NCBI RefSeq assembly: GCF_000721605.1
Contig: NZ_JOIZ01000016.1
Location: 62,001-126,000 of the forward strand
Direction: 5' to 3'
From: Streptomyces sp. NRRL S-37
Lineage (GTDB): Bacteria > Actinomycetota > Actinomycetes > Streptomycetales > Streptomycetaceae
DNA: 64,000 bases
The translations under genes and the position numbers were made by a program. The notes below the pieces were generated by a model. It saw only the letters and a list, made by a program, of their open reading frames with translations, made no database searches and had not been told where the DNA came from. This document shows, piece after piece, positions 39,528 to 47,495 of the stretch (within the stretch, counting starts at the first letter, position 1; each line of letters opens with the position of its first letter).

Positions 39528-40808
39528 TCATCCCTCCTTCGCCGCCGCGCACACCGCGCGGGCGATCCGCGCCACGTCCGCGTCACCCGTGACGTACGGC
39601 GGCATGGTGTAGATCAGATCGCGGAACGGCCGCAGCCACACGCCCTCGCGCACGGCGGCCTCCGTGGCCGCCCGCAGGTCGACGGCGTGATCGAGCTGGA
39701 CCACCCCGATGGCACCGAGCACCCGCACGTCCCGCACCCCGGACAGCCCGGCCGCCGGCGCCAGCCCCTCCCGCAGGCCCGCCTCGATCCGCCCGACCTC
39801 CGCGCGCCAGTCCTGGCCGAGCAGCAGTTCGACGGAGGCGCAGGCCACGGCCGCCGCCAGCGGATTGCCCATGAACGTCGGCCCGTGCGCCAGCACCGGC
39901 ACCTCGCCGCGCGAGATGCCCTCGGCCACCCGCGCGGTGCACAGCGTCGCCGCCATGGTCAGATAACCGCCGGTCAGCGCCTTGCCCACACACATCACAT
40001 CCGGCGTCACCGCCGCGTGCTCCGCCGCGAACAGGGCGCCCGTGCGCCCGAACCCGGTCGCGATCTCGTCGAACACCAGCAGCACGCCGTGCGCGTCGCA
40101 CGCCTCGCGCAGCACCCGCAGGTACGCGGGGGAGTGGAACCGCATCCCGCCCGCGCCCTGCACCACCGGCTCCACGATCACCGCGGCCAGCTCGCCGGCG
40201 TGCCGCTCGACCATGGACCGCAGGTGCTCGGCGTACTCCTCCTCGTACCCGGCCGGCGGTGCGTCCGCGAAGACCTGGCGCGGCAGCACCCCGGACCACA
40301 GCTCGTGCATCCCGCCCTCGGGGTCGCACACCGACATCGGCTGCCAGGTGTCGCCGTGGTAGCCGCCCCGCCAGGTCAGCAGCCGCCGCTTCTCCGGCCG
40401 GCCCAGCGAGCGCCAGTACTGCAGGCACATCTTCACCGCGACCTCGACCGACACCGACCCGGAGTCGGCGAGGAACACATGCTCGAGACCGTCCGGCGCC
40501 ATGTCGACAAGGAGCTTCGCCAGCCGTACGGCGGGCTCATGGGTGAGCCCGCCGAACATCACATGGCTCATCCGTTCCAGCTGCCCGCGCGCGGCCTCGT
40601 TGAGCACCGGGTGGTTGTAGCCGTGGATCGCCGACCACCAGGACGACATCCCGTCGACCAGTTCGCCCGAGCCGTCGGCGAGTCTCAGCCGCACCCCGCT
40701 CGCCGACTCCACGACGAGCGGTTCCTGACGGCCCGGCATGGGCCCGTACGGGTGCCAGACATGCCGCCGGTCGAGCTCCAGCAGCTCGGCGACGGACCGC
40801 TCAGGCAT
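39528..40808 (-). CDS. bioA: Adenosylmethionine-8-amino-7-oxononanoate aminotransferase
   Basis: A 426-aa class III PLP aminotransferase. BioA uses SAM as amino donor to make 7,8-diaminopelargonate. BioA hallmarks are HVWHPYGPM near the N-terminus, [63 protein letters not shown] and the PLP-Lys motif [15 protein letters not shown]. The ATG at 40808 overlaps the bioB 3' end by 8 bp. It sits between bioB and bioD in one minus-strand operon. Confidence 0.96.
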   Translation of the reverse strand: MPERSVAELLELDRRHVWHPYGPMPGRQEPLVVESASGVRLRLADGSGELVDGMSSWWSAIHGYNHPVLNEAARGQLERMSHVMFGGLTHEPAVRLAKLLVDMAPDGLEHVFLADSGSVSVEVAVKMCLQYWRSLGRPEKRRLLTWRGGYHGDTWQPMSVCDPEGGMHELWSGVLPRQVFADAPPAGYEEEYAEHLRSMVERHAGELAAVIVEPVVQGAGGMRFHSPAYLRVLREACDAHGVLLVFDEIATGFGRTGALFAAEHAAVTPDVMCVGKALTGGYLTMAATLCTARVAEGISRGEVPVLAHGPTFMGNPLAAAVACASVELLLGQDWRAEVGRIEAGLREGLAPAAGLSGVRDVRVLGAIGVVQLDHAVDLRAATEAAVREGVWLRPFRDLIYTMPPYVTGDADVARIARAVCAAAKEG

Positions 40809-41952
40809 TGGGCGCGAGGTCCGTTCCGGCTCCCCGGCGGCGCACGGCGACCAGGTCCGTACGGGGTTCCCCGGACGCACTCCCGCGGGAGTCCGCGGTC
40901 GCCGGACCGCACGCGCCGCCGCCCTCGCGGGAGCCGCAGCCGCCGCCCGCGCGGTGCTCGGGCAGCGTCACCTCACCGGCGCCCTCCACCTCGAACCCGG
41001 CGTCCGCGATCATCTCCAGGTCCGCCTTGCCGGCCTGGCCCTCGCTGGTGAGGTAGTCGCCGAGGAAGATCGAGTTGGCCAGGTGCAGCGCGAGCGGCTG
41101 CATCGTGCGCAGGTGCACCTCACGGCCGCCGGCGATCCGCACCTCGACGTCCGGGCAGACGAACCGCGTCATCGCCAGGATGCGCAGGCACCGCTGCGGG
41201 GTGAGGTGCCACTCCTCGGCGAGCGGCGTGCCCTCCATCGGGATCAGGAAGTTGACCGGCACCGAGTCCGGGTCCAGCTCCCGCAGCGAGAGGACCACGT
41301 CGACCAGGTCCTCGTCGGACTCGCCCATGCCGGCGATCAGACCCGAGCAGGCCGACAGACCGGCGGCGTGCGCCTTGCGCACCGTGTCCACCCGGTCGGC
41401 GTACGTGTGGGTGGTCGTGATGTCCCCGTACGTCGACTCGGACGTGTTGAGGTTGTGGTTGTAGGCGTCCGCGCCCGCCTCGCGCAGCCGCTCCGCCTGG
41501 CCGTCGGAGAGCAGACCGAGACAGGCGCACACCTCCACGCCCTCGTTCTGCTCCTTGATGGCCCTGATGGTGTCGGAGACCCGGTCCACGTCACGGTCGG
41601 TGGGACCCCGGCCGCTGGCCACCAGGCACACCCGTTTGGCGCCGCCCGCGAGACCGGCGGCGGCGGCCTGCGACGCCTGGTCCGGCTTGAGCCAGGTGTA
41701 CTTCAGGATGTCGGCCTTGGAGCCGAGCCGCTGGGAGCAGTAGGAGCAGTCCTCCGGGCACAGGCCGGACTTGAGGTTGACGAGATAGTTGAGTTTCACC
41801 CGCCGGCCGAACCAGTGCCGCCGCACCTTCCCGGCCGCGGCCACCACATCGAGCAGGTCGTCGTCGGAGGTGGCCAGCACGGCCAGAGCTTCCCCGCGGG
41901 TCGGCGTCTCACGCCGAAGCCCCTTGTCCACCAGCGTGTTCAGCAGGTTCAT
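40801..41952 (-). CDS. bioB: Biotin synthase
   Basis: A 383-aa radical SAM enzyme that inserts sulfur into dethiobiotin. The cluster motif CPEDCSYC has Cys at 65, 69 and 72; [20 protein letters not shown] and the AGGREVHLR region that carries the [2Fe-2S] Arg ligand are all present. A C-terminal extension of about 60 residues rich in Gly, Ser and Arg follows the conserved end, as in several actinobacterial BioB proteins. It is the first gene of bioB-bioA-bioD and is divergent from bioF across a 146-bp region with an inverted repeat. Confidence 0.96.
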   Translation of the reverse strand: MNLLNTLVDKGLRRETPTRGEALAVLATSDDDLLDVVAAAGKVRRHWFGRRVKLNYLVNLKSGLCPEDCSYCSQRLGSKADILKYTWLKPDQASQAAAAGLAGGAKRVCLVASGRGPTDRDVDRVSDTIRAIKEQNEGVEVCACLGLLSDGQAERLREAGADAYNHNLNTSESTYGDITTTHTYADRVDTVRKAHAAGLSACSGLIAGMGESDEDLVDVVLSLRELDPDSVPVNFLIPMEGTPLAEEWHLTPQRCLRILAMTRFVCPDVEVRIAGGREVHLRTMQPLALHLANSIFLGDYLTSEGQAGKADLEMIADAGFEVEGAGEVTLPEHRAGGGCGSREGGGACGPATADSRGSASGEPRTDLVAVRRRGAGTDLAPNA

Positions 41953-42020
41953 GAGAGCCGATCCTGTCCTACCCGACCCGCCCGGGCCAAGGAGGGTTCG
42001 TACAACAGGGGCACTTCGAG

Positions 42021-42038
42021 GTGTGGGTATCGCCACAC
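42021..42038. promoter_or_regulatory. Inverted repeat in the bioB-bioF divergent promoter region
   Basis: GTGTGG-gtatcg-CCACAC is a perfect 6-6-6 inverted repeat, 68 bp from the bioB start and 60 bp from the bioF start. TAATGT at 42061-42066 is a candidate -10 for bioF. The position suggests a shared biotin-responsive operator. It does not resemble the BirA site I know from enterobacteria. Confidence 0.5.
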
Positions 42039-42098
42039 AGTGGTCCGCCCGGCCTCCCGCTAATGTCTGTGCACTGCCTACAAAAACCCGGAGGACCC

Positions 42099-43226
42099 AT
42101 GGCGTTCGGCTGGATCGACGAACAGGCGGAGCTGCGCCGCCGGGCCGGACTCGTACGCACCCTGCGTCCCCGGGCCGCCGGCACGCCGCTGCTCGATCTG
42201 GCGAGCAACGACTACCTGGGCCTGGCCCGGCATCCGGAGGTCACCGAGGGTGCCGCGCGGGCCGCGCGGACCTGGGGCGGCGGGGCGACGGGCTCCCGGC
42301 TCGTCACCGGCACCACCGGGCTCCACACCGAACTGGAACGCGAACTGGCCGCCTTCTGCGGCTTCGAGGCGGCCCTGGTCTTCTCCTCCGGCTACGCGGC
42401 CAACCTCGCCGCCGTCACCGCGCTGGCCCCGCACGGCTCCAGGATCGTCTCCGACGCGGGCAACCACGCCTCGCTGATCGACGGCTGCCGGCTCGCCCGC
42501 GGTACGACACAGGTGGTGGCGCACTCCGATCCCGACGCCGTGCGCAAGGCGCTGGACGGGCACGACGGGCCCGCGGTCGCGGTGTCCGACACGGTGTTCT
42601 CGGTGGACGGCGACGCCGCCCCGCTCACCGGGCTCGCCGCGGCGTGCCGGGAGCACGGCGCGGGTCTGGTGCTCGACGACGCGCACGGTCTCGGTGTGCT
42701 CGGCGACGGCGGACGTGGGGCCCCGTACGCGGCGGGGCTGGCGGGCGCCGACGACGTCGTCGTGACGGTGACGCTGTCCAAGTCGCTCGGCAGTCAGGGC
42801 GGAGCGGTGCTCGGCCCGGCCCGGGTGATCGAGCACCTGGTCGACACGGCCCGTACGTTCATCTTCGACACAGGACTCGCCCCCGCCGCGGCGGGGGCGG
42901 CCCTGGCGGCCCTGCGGCTGCTGCGCCGTGAACCCGGGCGCGCGGCGCGGGCGGGCGAGGTGGCGCGGGAACTGCACTCCCGGCTGACGGCCGCGGGTCT
43001 GGAAGCGGTGCGTCCGGACGCCGCGGTCGTCTCCGTGCGTGCCCCTTCCCCGGAGCGGGCCGTGCGATGGGCGGCCGACTGCCGGGCGGCCGGCCTGTCC
43101 GTGGGCTGCTTCCGTCCTCCTTCCGTGCCCGACGGTGTCTCACGGCTCAGACTGACCGCCCGCGCGGACCTGTCCGGGGCGGAGATCGAACGCGCTGTAC
43201 GGGTGATCGGCGAGACGCGGCCATGA
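42099..43226 (+). CDS. bioF: 8-amino-7-oxononanoate synthase
   Basis: A 375-aa PLP-dependent acyltransferase of the alpha-oxoamine synthase family; it condenses pimeloyl-thioester with alanine in the first ring-forming stage of biotin synthesis. Visible motifs are [57 protein letters not shown] and the PLP-Lys region [12 protein letters not shown] (Lys about 232). GGAGG precedes the ATG by 4 nt. It is transcribed away from bioBAD, and no bioC/bioH/bioW lies in the window, so the pimeloyl source is elsewhere. Confidence 0.95.
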   Translation: MAFGWIDEQAELRRRAGLVRTLRPRAAGTPLLDLASNDYLGLARHPEVTEGAARAARTWGGGATGSRLVTGTTGLHTELERELAAFCGFEAALVFSSGYAANLAAVTALAPHGSRIVSDAGNHASLIDGCRLARGTTQVVAHSDPDAVRKALDGHDGPAVAVSDTVFSVDGDAAPLTGLAAACREHGAGLVLDDAHGLGVLGDGGRGAPYAAGLAGADDVVVTVTLSKSLGSQGGAVLGPARVIEHLVDTARTFIFDTGLAPAAAGAALAALRLLRREPGRAARAGEVARELHSRLTAAGLEAVRPDAAVVSVRAPSPERAVRWAADCRAAGLSVGCFRPPSVPDGVSRLRLTARADLSGAEIERAVRVIGETRP

Positions 43227-43278
43227 GTCGGCGGACACGGCCGTGCGTCGCTCGACGACGGGCCGACCGGCCGGGTCG

Positions 43279-43503
43279 TCAGCCGACCGCGGCCACGAAC
43301 TCCGTCCAGCTGGCGGGGGAGAAGAGCAGCGCGGGTCCGTCCGGGGCCTTGGAGTCGCGCACGGCGAGCAGTCCGGCCAGGGGGCCGGAGGCCGGCCGGG
43401 CCGTCTCCACGCAGTTGTTCGCCCCCGTGCTGTAGCTGCTGCGCAGCCACCTCACCTCGTGCAGTGCGAGAGCGGAAGGGATGGTCCGAGGCGGTACGGG
43501 CAT
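43279..43503 (-). CDS. DUF397 domain protein (whiJ/abaA-locus small protein)
   Basis: A 74-aa protein carrying the DUF397 pattern: VRWLRSSYSTGANNCVETA, then LLAVRDSKAPDGPALLFSPASW and TEFVAAV. Such small proteins occur in many copies in Streptomyces beside XRE regulators, and in the WhiJ/AbaA systems they interact with the regulator to influence development and antibiotic production. Its AAGGAGG overlaps the stop codon (TAA) of the XRE gene just upstream, so it is translated as part of that operon. Confidence 0.92.
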   Translation of the reverse strand: MPVPPRTIPSALALHEVRWLRSSYSTGANNCVETARPASGPLAGLLAVRDSKAPDGPALLFSPASWTEFVAAVG

Positions 43504-43512
43504 CGTGCCTCC

Positions 43513-44373
43513 TTACGCGCCGACGGCTGTGCCGGCGATGAAATCCAACGAGTCCTCGGGTGAAAGGGCGTGGATCGAGAGGGCGTCGAAGGCCTCCGAG
43601 TACACCCGGAGGTCTTCTTTCCGCTCCAAGTGGAGGCTACTCGTCAAGTGGTCGAGAACAACCACGTCCAGATCAGAAGTGCGCGAAAATGAAAAGATTA
43701 CGAAAGGACCGGTCACGCCGATGTGCGCGCCGGCACTGAACGGAAGGACCTGCAACCGCACTTGGGGCAGCCGGGCCGCCTCGACCAGCCGGTCGAGCTG
43801 ACGTGCCATCACATCCGGACCGCCGACCTCCCGGCGCAGCACCGCCTCGTCCAGGACCGCGCTCAGCTCCAGCGGCGGTGTCGCCCGCAGCACGTCCTGC
43901 CGGGCCAGCCGCACCTCCACCAGCGCGTCCAGGCGCTCCTCCGACGCGTCCTCCAGGGCCGCCTCCGTCACGGCGCGCGCGTACTCCGGAGTCTGCAGCA
44001 GCCCCGGGATCACCGTGGTCTCCAGGGTGCGCATCGCGCTGGCCTGCGACTCCAGGCTGATGAAGTCCCGGTAGGTCGGCGGCAGTACGCCCCGGTAGGC
44101 GTGCCACCAGTGGTGCCGTCCGTCGCCGTCGCCGGAGCCCGACAGCACCAGCAGCAACTCCCGCAACTGCGGGTCGGCCACGCCGTAGACGTCGAGCAGT
44201 AACCGCACGTCGGCCGGTTTCACCCCGCTCGTGCCCGTCTCGATCCGGCTCACCTTCGACTGGTGCCAGCCCGCGAGGCGGGCCGCCTCACCGCTGGTGA
44301 GTCCCGCCGAGGTGCGCAGTGCGCGCAGTTCGGCGCCCAGTTTCCGGCGGCGCACCGCGGGACCGTGCTGCAT
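43513..44373 (-). CDS. XRE-family regulator with DUF5753 domain (WhiJ/AbaA-like)
   Basis: A 286-aa regulator. The N-terminal HTH (LRALRTSAGLTSGEAARLAGWHQSKVSRIETG, about residues 17-48) is followed by a DUF5753 domain (about 100-275) with IPGLLQTPEYARAV, RLARQDVL and LRREVGGPDVMARQLDRL. This architecture is that of WhiJ and AbaA-orfA proteins, which act with DUF397 and HATPase partners in Streptomyces differentiation. All three partners are here. Two AAGGAG sequences precede ATG 44373. It is divergent from the HATPase gene across an AT-rich 212-bp gap. Confidence 0.93.
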   Translation of the reverse strand: MQHGPAVRRRKLGAELRALRTSAGLTSGEAARLAGWHQSKVSRIETGTSGVKPADVRLLLDVYGVADPQLRELLLVLSGSGDGDGRHHWWHAYRGVLPPTYRDFISLESQASAMRTLETTVIPGLLQTPEYARAVTEAALEDASEERLDALVEVRLARQDVLRATPPLELSAVLDEAVLRREVGGPDVMARQLDRLVEAARLPQVRLQVLPFSAGAHIGVTGPFVIFSFSRTSDLDVVVLDHLTSSLHLERKEDLRVYSEAFDALSIHALSPEDSLDFIAGTAVGA

Positions 44374-44585
44374 GGACTTCTCCTTACTCCTTCCGAGCCG
44401 CCCGGATACGGTCTCCCGTCGCAGAGTTCACCGTTTTGAGCGACAGATATATGCACATCTTGGCGGATCGCCGCCCCGCGCCGTGCGGGGATGGCAGTCT
44501 GGCGGCGAAGCACCAGTGCGGGACCGTACTCGAACCATCCGCTCCGTGTCGGACTGCGGTCCCGTGGGAAAGGGACGACGTCGCC
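44374..44585. promoter_or_regulatory. AT-rich divergent promoter region of the whiJ-like locus
   Basis: Within this otherwise GC-rich window, 44440-44465 is strikingly AT-rich (GACAGATATATGCACATCT). AGAT and ATCT form a weak inverted repeat around ATATGCAC. It should contain the promoters for the XRE gene (minus) and the HATPase gene (plus), and is a plausible binding site for the XRE protein itself. Confidence 0.45.
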
Positions 44586-45047
44586 ATGGCAGACCATCTG
44601 GAAGCATCCGTCACTCTGCCGAGCGATCCCGCCTCGGTCTCGGCCGCCCGTGCCCATGTGGTGGGCACGCTGAGGGAATGGGGCATGCCGGCGGACGCGG
44701 AACTGTGCGACACCGTCCGGCTGATCGTCTCCGAACTCGCCACCAACGCGGTGCAGCACACGTTCGGGCAGTCGCCCACGTTCACCGTGGACGTCGTCCT
44801 GGTCCGTGACGAACGGGTGCACATCGGTGTCACGGACAGCCACCCGCGGTTCCCCAAGCGGCTGCCCGCGGCGGTCCAGCAGGACAACGGCCGCGGGCTG
44901 GTCATCATCCGCTGGCTGACCGTGGAATGCGGCGGCAGGCTCAGGATCCGCCCCACGTGCGAGGGCGGCAAGACCGTGTCGGTCGAACTCCCGTGGACCG
45001 TCCGGGCCGCCGGGGCGGTCACGGCGGCCGGGCAGCAGGAGCAGTAG
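44586..45047 (+). CDS. RsbW/SpoIIAB-like ATP-binding protein (HATPase_c_2)
   Basis: A 153-aa single HATPase domain of the anti-sigma-factor kinase type. The N box is LIVSELATNAVQHTFG (about residues 46-61), G1 is IGVTDSHPRFPKR and G2 is DNGRGLVIIRWL. In Streptomyces such proteins accompany WhiJ-type regulators and may modulate the regulator or a sigma factor by phosphorylation or binding. The ATG at 44586 is used. Downstream is a strong hairpin terminator shared with the convergent NlpC gene. Confidence 0.9.
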   Translation: MADHLEASVTLPSDPASVSAARAHVVGTLREWGMPADAELCDTVRLIVSELATNAVQHTFGQSPTFTVDVVLVRDERVHIGVTDSHPRFPKRLPAAVQQDNGRGLVIIRWLTVECGGRLRIRPTCEGGKTVSVELPWTVRAAGAVTAAGQQEQ

Positions 45048-45049
45048 CC

Positions 45050-45080
45050 GGGCGGCGGTGCCCCGGGGGCACCGCCGCCC
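45050..45080. terminator. Strong bidirectional hairpin terminator
   Basis: GGGCGGCGGTGCC and GGCACCGCCGCCC form a perfect 13-bp stem with a 5-nt loop. It starts 3 bp after the HATPase stop and ends 7 bp before the convergent NlpC/P60 stop, so it can end both transcripts. Confidence 0.8.
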
Positions 45081-45086
45081 CCGGGG

Positions 45087-45560
45087 TCACCTCACCCGGC
45101 CGTACGAGACGCTGCGGGTCCAGATCTTCTGCAGACGCACCACGTCCCCGGTCTTCGGGGCGTGCCAGATCTTGCCCTTACCCGCGTAGATGCCGACGTG
45201 GTAGACGTAGCCGCCCGAATGGAAGAACACCAGGTCTCCCGCCCTGCGGTTCCCGGCGGAGATGTGGCGCGTCTTGTTGTACTGCTGGGCGGCGGTGCGG
45301 GGCAGTTTCTTGCCCGCCTTCTTGAACGAGTACAGCGTCAGACCCGAGCAGTCGAACCTGTACGGTCCCGTGGCGCCCCACTGGTAGGGCGAGCCCTTCT
45401 TGGAGGCGGCGACGCTCAGCGCCTTGGCGGCGGAGCTCGCGGCGGCCGCCTCCGAGGCGGCGCCGGGGACCACGACGGAGCCGCCCACGGCGGCCAGGGT
45501 GAGGGCCGAGGCCGTGCCGGCCCGGGCCATGAGAGACGGGACACGATTGAGCGCAGTCAT
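45087..45560 (-). CDS. Secreted NlpC/P60 (C40) cell-wall hydrolase
   Basis: A 157-aa peptidoglycan endopeptidase. A signal peptide covers about residues 1-40 (positively charged start, then GTASALTLAAVGGSVVV, cleavage near ASEAAA). The catalytic Cys is in FDCSGLTLYSFKKAG and the His in YHVGIYAGKGKIWHAPK. It cuts stem peptides during growth or germination. GAAGGG precedes ATG 45560 by 6 nt. A c-di-AMP (ydaO) riboswitch lies in the leader, so expression should fall when c-di-AMP is high, as for rpf and NlpC genes in Streptomyces. Confidence 0.94.
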   Translation of the reverse strand: MTALNRVPSLMARAGTASALTLAAVGGSVVVPGAASEAAAASSAAKALSVAASKKGSPYQWGATGPYRFDCSGLTLYSFKKAGKKLPRTAAQQYNKTRHISAGNRRAGDLVFFHSGGYVYHVGIYAGKGKIWHAPKTGDVVRLQKIWTRSVSYGRVR

Positions 45561-45571
45561 GCGCAACCCTT

Positions 45572-45712
45572 CGTCAGCCGCCTGTGAAGGATGACCTGTC
45601 GGATTCGGGCTGGCGAAGTGGCCCGGCCGCACATGTGCGGCTTCACCCCAAGGACTGCTCGGAACTGACGTCCCGGCGGCCCGTCGTGCTTGGGTCCTCC
45701 ACTCCTGCCGAT
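45572..45712 (-). ncRNA. ydaO: c-di-AMP riboswitch (ydaO-yuaA leader)
   Basis: On the minus strand the leader shows the conserved blocks in order: GGACCCAAGCACGACGGGCC, then CCTTGGGGTGAA, a variable stem (CCGCACATGTGCGG), GGGCCACTTCGCC, and the 3' block CCCGAATCCGACAGGTCA. These match the actinobacterial form of the ydaO element, which binds c-di-AMP and switches off downstream genes. It precedes an NlpC/P60 gene, a usual target. Boundaries are approximate. Confidence 0.85.
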
Positions 45713-46100
45713 CCACTCCTGTCGACCGGTCATCCGGGCGGCGGCAGGACTCGGCGTCCGCCCAGATCGCCCCGCCGCGGCGGCGGGGTCTTGTCGTCAG
45801 TCAGGGATCTTGGCTCATGGCGCGATCGAAATCCCAACGGAACGTGGGGTTTGTGTTGTTACTCACCAATCACCCGTTCGGGTGGACGCCTCCGTGTTCG
45901 GGCCCCCGTCGAGGGCCGGAGGGAGCCGCGGACCAGGGAGGGAAAGCGCCGTTCCGGCCGTGCGGTACGCGCGTTGCGCAACTTCGGGCACCCGAAAACA
46001 ACAGGTTCGTCTACGCCGGACGGGGGTACGCCGTTTGGTCCGTTTCAACCCCGGCCGGGGCACACCGTCGCCCGGGGCCGCCGTCCGGGGGTCATGGATG
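45713..46100. other. Intergenic region upstream of the riboswitch
   Basis: This should hold the promoter of the riboswitch/NlpC transcript. A hairpin with 8-bp arms CCCCGCCG/CGGCGGGG lies at 45770-45788 and a short inverted repeat CACCCG-tt-CGGGTG at 45871-45884, next to an AT-richer patch (45850-45870). I see no convincing gene. Confidence 0.5.
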
Positions 46101-46409
46101 TCAACTGCCGGGGGCCGGTGGCAGGGTGACCCTGGCCGTGCGCCGTTCGCCGTCCAGCACGCGCAGGGCCCGGGCCAGCGTGCCGGAGTGCAGTTCGCTC
46201 TCGCCGCGCCGGTGCATCAGGGTCAGCGCGTCGCGCAGCGCGACCGCCTTGCCGACCAGTGCCTGAGCCGCGCGCAGTCCGCGGTAGGTGTCACCGCCCA
46301 GGGCCGGGTTGACCCGGCCGAGCAGGTCGACGGCCTCGAGGTAACGGTCGATCAGCTCGGCCTCCGCGCGGGTCAGCGCGGGCAGCGGCGGCAGTTCCGG
46401 TGGCAGCAT
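46101..46409 (-). CDS. Small helical protein encoded directly after the inactive ClpP homologue
   Basis: A 102-aa protein I do not recognise. It is mostly predicted helix (LTRAEAELIDRYLEAVDLLGRV, LRAAQALVGKAVALRDALTLMH) with a Pro-rich start (MLPPELPPLP) and end. No Cys, signal peptide or membrane segment is seen. Its ATG lies 7 bp after the ClpP-like stop with AGGTG 8 nt upstream, so it is cotranscribed with that gene and may be its partner. The function is unknown. Confidence 0.7.
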   Translation of the reverse strand: MLPPELPPLPALTRAEAELIDRYLEAVDLLGRVNPALGGDTYRGLRAAQALVGKAVALRDALTLMHRRGESELHSGTLARALRVLDGERRTARVTLPPAPGS

Positions 46410-46416
46410 CCGCGGC

Positions 46417-47052
46417 TCACCTCGCGCCGGAGGCGGGGGACAGGCTCCTGCGGCCGGGCACGATCCGGTCCGCCAGGCCGTACTCCACCGCCGCCCGCGC
46501 GTCGAGGACCTTGTCCCGCTCGATGTCCGCCCGGACCTGCTCCGGGGTGCGGCCCGTGTGCCGGACCAGGATCTCCTCCATCCGCGACCGGACACGGGTC
46601 AACTCCTCGGCCTGGATCGCCAGGTCGCCGGCCTGTCCCTCGACCGGCTCCGGAAGGGAGGGCTGACGGAGCACCAGACGGGAGCCGGGCAGCAGCAGTC
46701 GCTTGCCCGGGGTGCCGGCGGCCAGCAGCAGTGCGGCGGCGCCCTCCGCCCGGCCCAGGCAGATCGTCTGCACGTCGCAGGAGACGTAGCGCAGCGTGTC
46801 GTAGATCGCCGACATGGCGTGGAAGGAGCCGCCGGGGGAGTTGACGTAGAGCGAGACGTCCCGGTCGGGGGAGTGGTGTTCCAGGTACATGAACTGCGCC
46901 ATCACGTCGTTCGCGGAGATCTCGTCGATCTGTGTCCCGAGGATGACGATCCGCTCCTCGAGCAGCTTCGAGTAGGGGTCCGTCGTCCGGTTCCCCGATG
47001 CCGTGCGTTCGGTGAACTCGGGGAGGACGTGGCGGGCGGACGGTCGGGTCAT
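46417..47052 (-). CDS. ClpP-family protein lacking the catalytic Ser and His
   Basis: A 211-aa ClpP homologue. The fold signatures are clear: [41 protein letters not shown] and [16 protein letters not shown]. Where active ClpP has GQAAS the sequence reads GRAEG (Gly at residue 104), and where the catalytic His of IHQP is expected it reads VLRQP (Arg 129); the Asp in ERD is kept. It cannot be a serine protease by the normal mechanism. Inactive ClpP-like subunits (ClpR) elsewhere join active subunits in mixed rings. GGAGGGG 6 nt before ATG 47052 sets the start. A small helical gene follows in the same unit. Confidence 0.88.
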   Translation of the reverse strand: MTRPSARHVLPEFTERTASGNRTTDPYSKLLEERIVILGTQIDEISANDVMAQFMYLEHHSPDRDVSLYVNSPGGSFHAMSAIYDTLRYVSCDVQTICLGRAEGAAALLLAAGTPGKRLLLPGSRLVLRQPSLPEPVEGQAGDLAIQAEELTRVRSRMEEILVRHTGRTPEQVRADIERDKVLDARAAVEYGLADRIVPGRRSLSPASGAR

Positions 47053-47108
47053 GAGAGCCCCTCCTGCCTGGTTGTCTCTGTAAAAAATGTACAGGACGTA
47101 CGTGACGT

Positions 47109-47114
47109 TATGAT
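47109..47114 (+). promoter_or_regulatory. Probable -10 of a leaderless phd-type antitoxin transcript
   Basis: TATGAT ends 6 bp before the ATG at 47121, and no ribosome binding site is present, so transcription probably starts at or next to the start codon. Upstream, TAAAAAATGTACAGGACGTAC contains two GTAC units 9 bp apart in an AT-rich patch, a candidate antitoxin operator shared with the divergent clpP-like gene. Confidence 0.45.
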
Positions 47115-47120
47115 GGGTTC

Positions 47121-47408
47121 ATGGCCTACGAGATTCCGGTTACCCAAGCCAGGGCTGAGCTCGCCGACCTCATCAACCGTGTGGTGTACGGCGGTGAGCG
47201 CGTCGTCGTGACCCGGCACGGCAAACCCCTCGTCGCCCTCGTCTCCGCCGATGACCTGCGACGACTCGAAGAGCTCGGGAAGGCGCCGGAGTCGGCCGAG
47301 GAGCAGGTGATCAGCACGGTGGCCGGTGTCCGCGAGGTCGCGTCCGCTCCCCGCGAACGGCAGCGCTTCGGCATCGCGGCGGAGCACCGGGGGACCGCGG
47401 GCTCGTAG
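47121..47408 (+). CDS. Phd/YefM-family antitoxin-like protein without adjacent toxin
   Basis: A 95-aa protein with the Phd/YefM N-terminal DNA-binding pattern IPVTQARAELADLINRVVYGGERVVVTRHGKPLVALVSADDLRRLEEL (residues 5-52). The C-terminal half is charged and probably flexible, where a toxin would bind. The next gene downstream is convergent and no RelE, Doc or VapC gene follows, so it is an orphan antitoxin or a regulator of the divergent ClpP-like gene 68 bp away. Confidence 0.88.
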   Translation: MAYEIPVTQARAELADLINRVVYGGERVVVTRHGKPLVALVSADDLRRLEELGKAPESAEEQVISTVAGVREVASAPRERQRFGIAAEHRGTAGS

Positions 47409-47419
47409 ACCCCACGACA

Positions 47420-47461
47420 GGACCGCGCGCCCCCGTCCGGTGCGGCGGGGGCGCGCGGTCC
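47420..47461. terminator. Strong bidirectional hairpin terminator
   Basis: GGACCGCGCGCCCCCG and CGGGGGCGCGCGGTCC form a perfect 16-bp stem with a 10-nt loop, followed by TTCC. It lies between the convergent phd-like and membrane-protein genes. Confidence 0.82.
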
Positions 47462-47495
47462 TTCCGTGCGGCCGGGGCGGCCCTCGGGTGGCCGG

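Noticed and set aside
41953..43226. Complete biotin pathway in one cluster
   Set aside because: Only bioB, bioA, bioD and bioF are present; no bioC, bioH, bioW, bioI or birA gene is found in the window.
45770..45788. Hairpin CCCCGCCG-cgg-CGGCGGGG as a terminator
   Set aside because: No gene on either strand ends near it; it lies in the presumed promoter/leader region of the riboswitch transcript, so its role is unclear.
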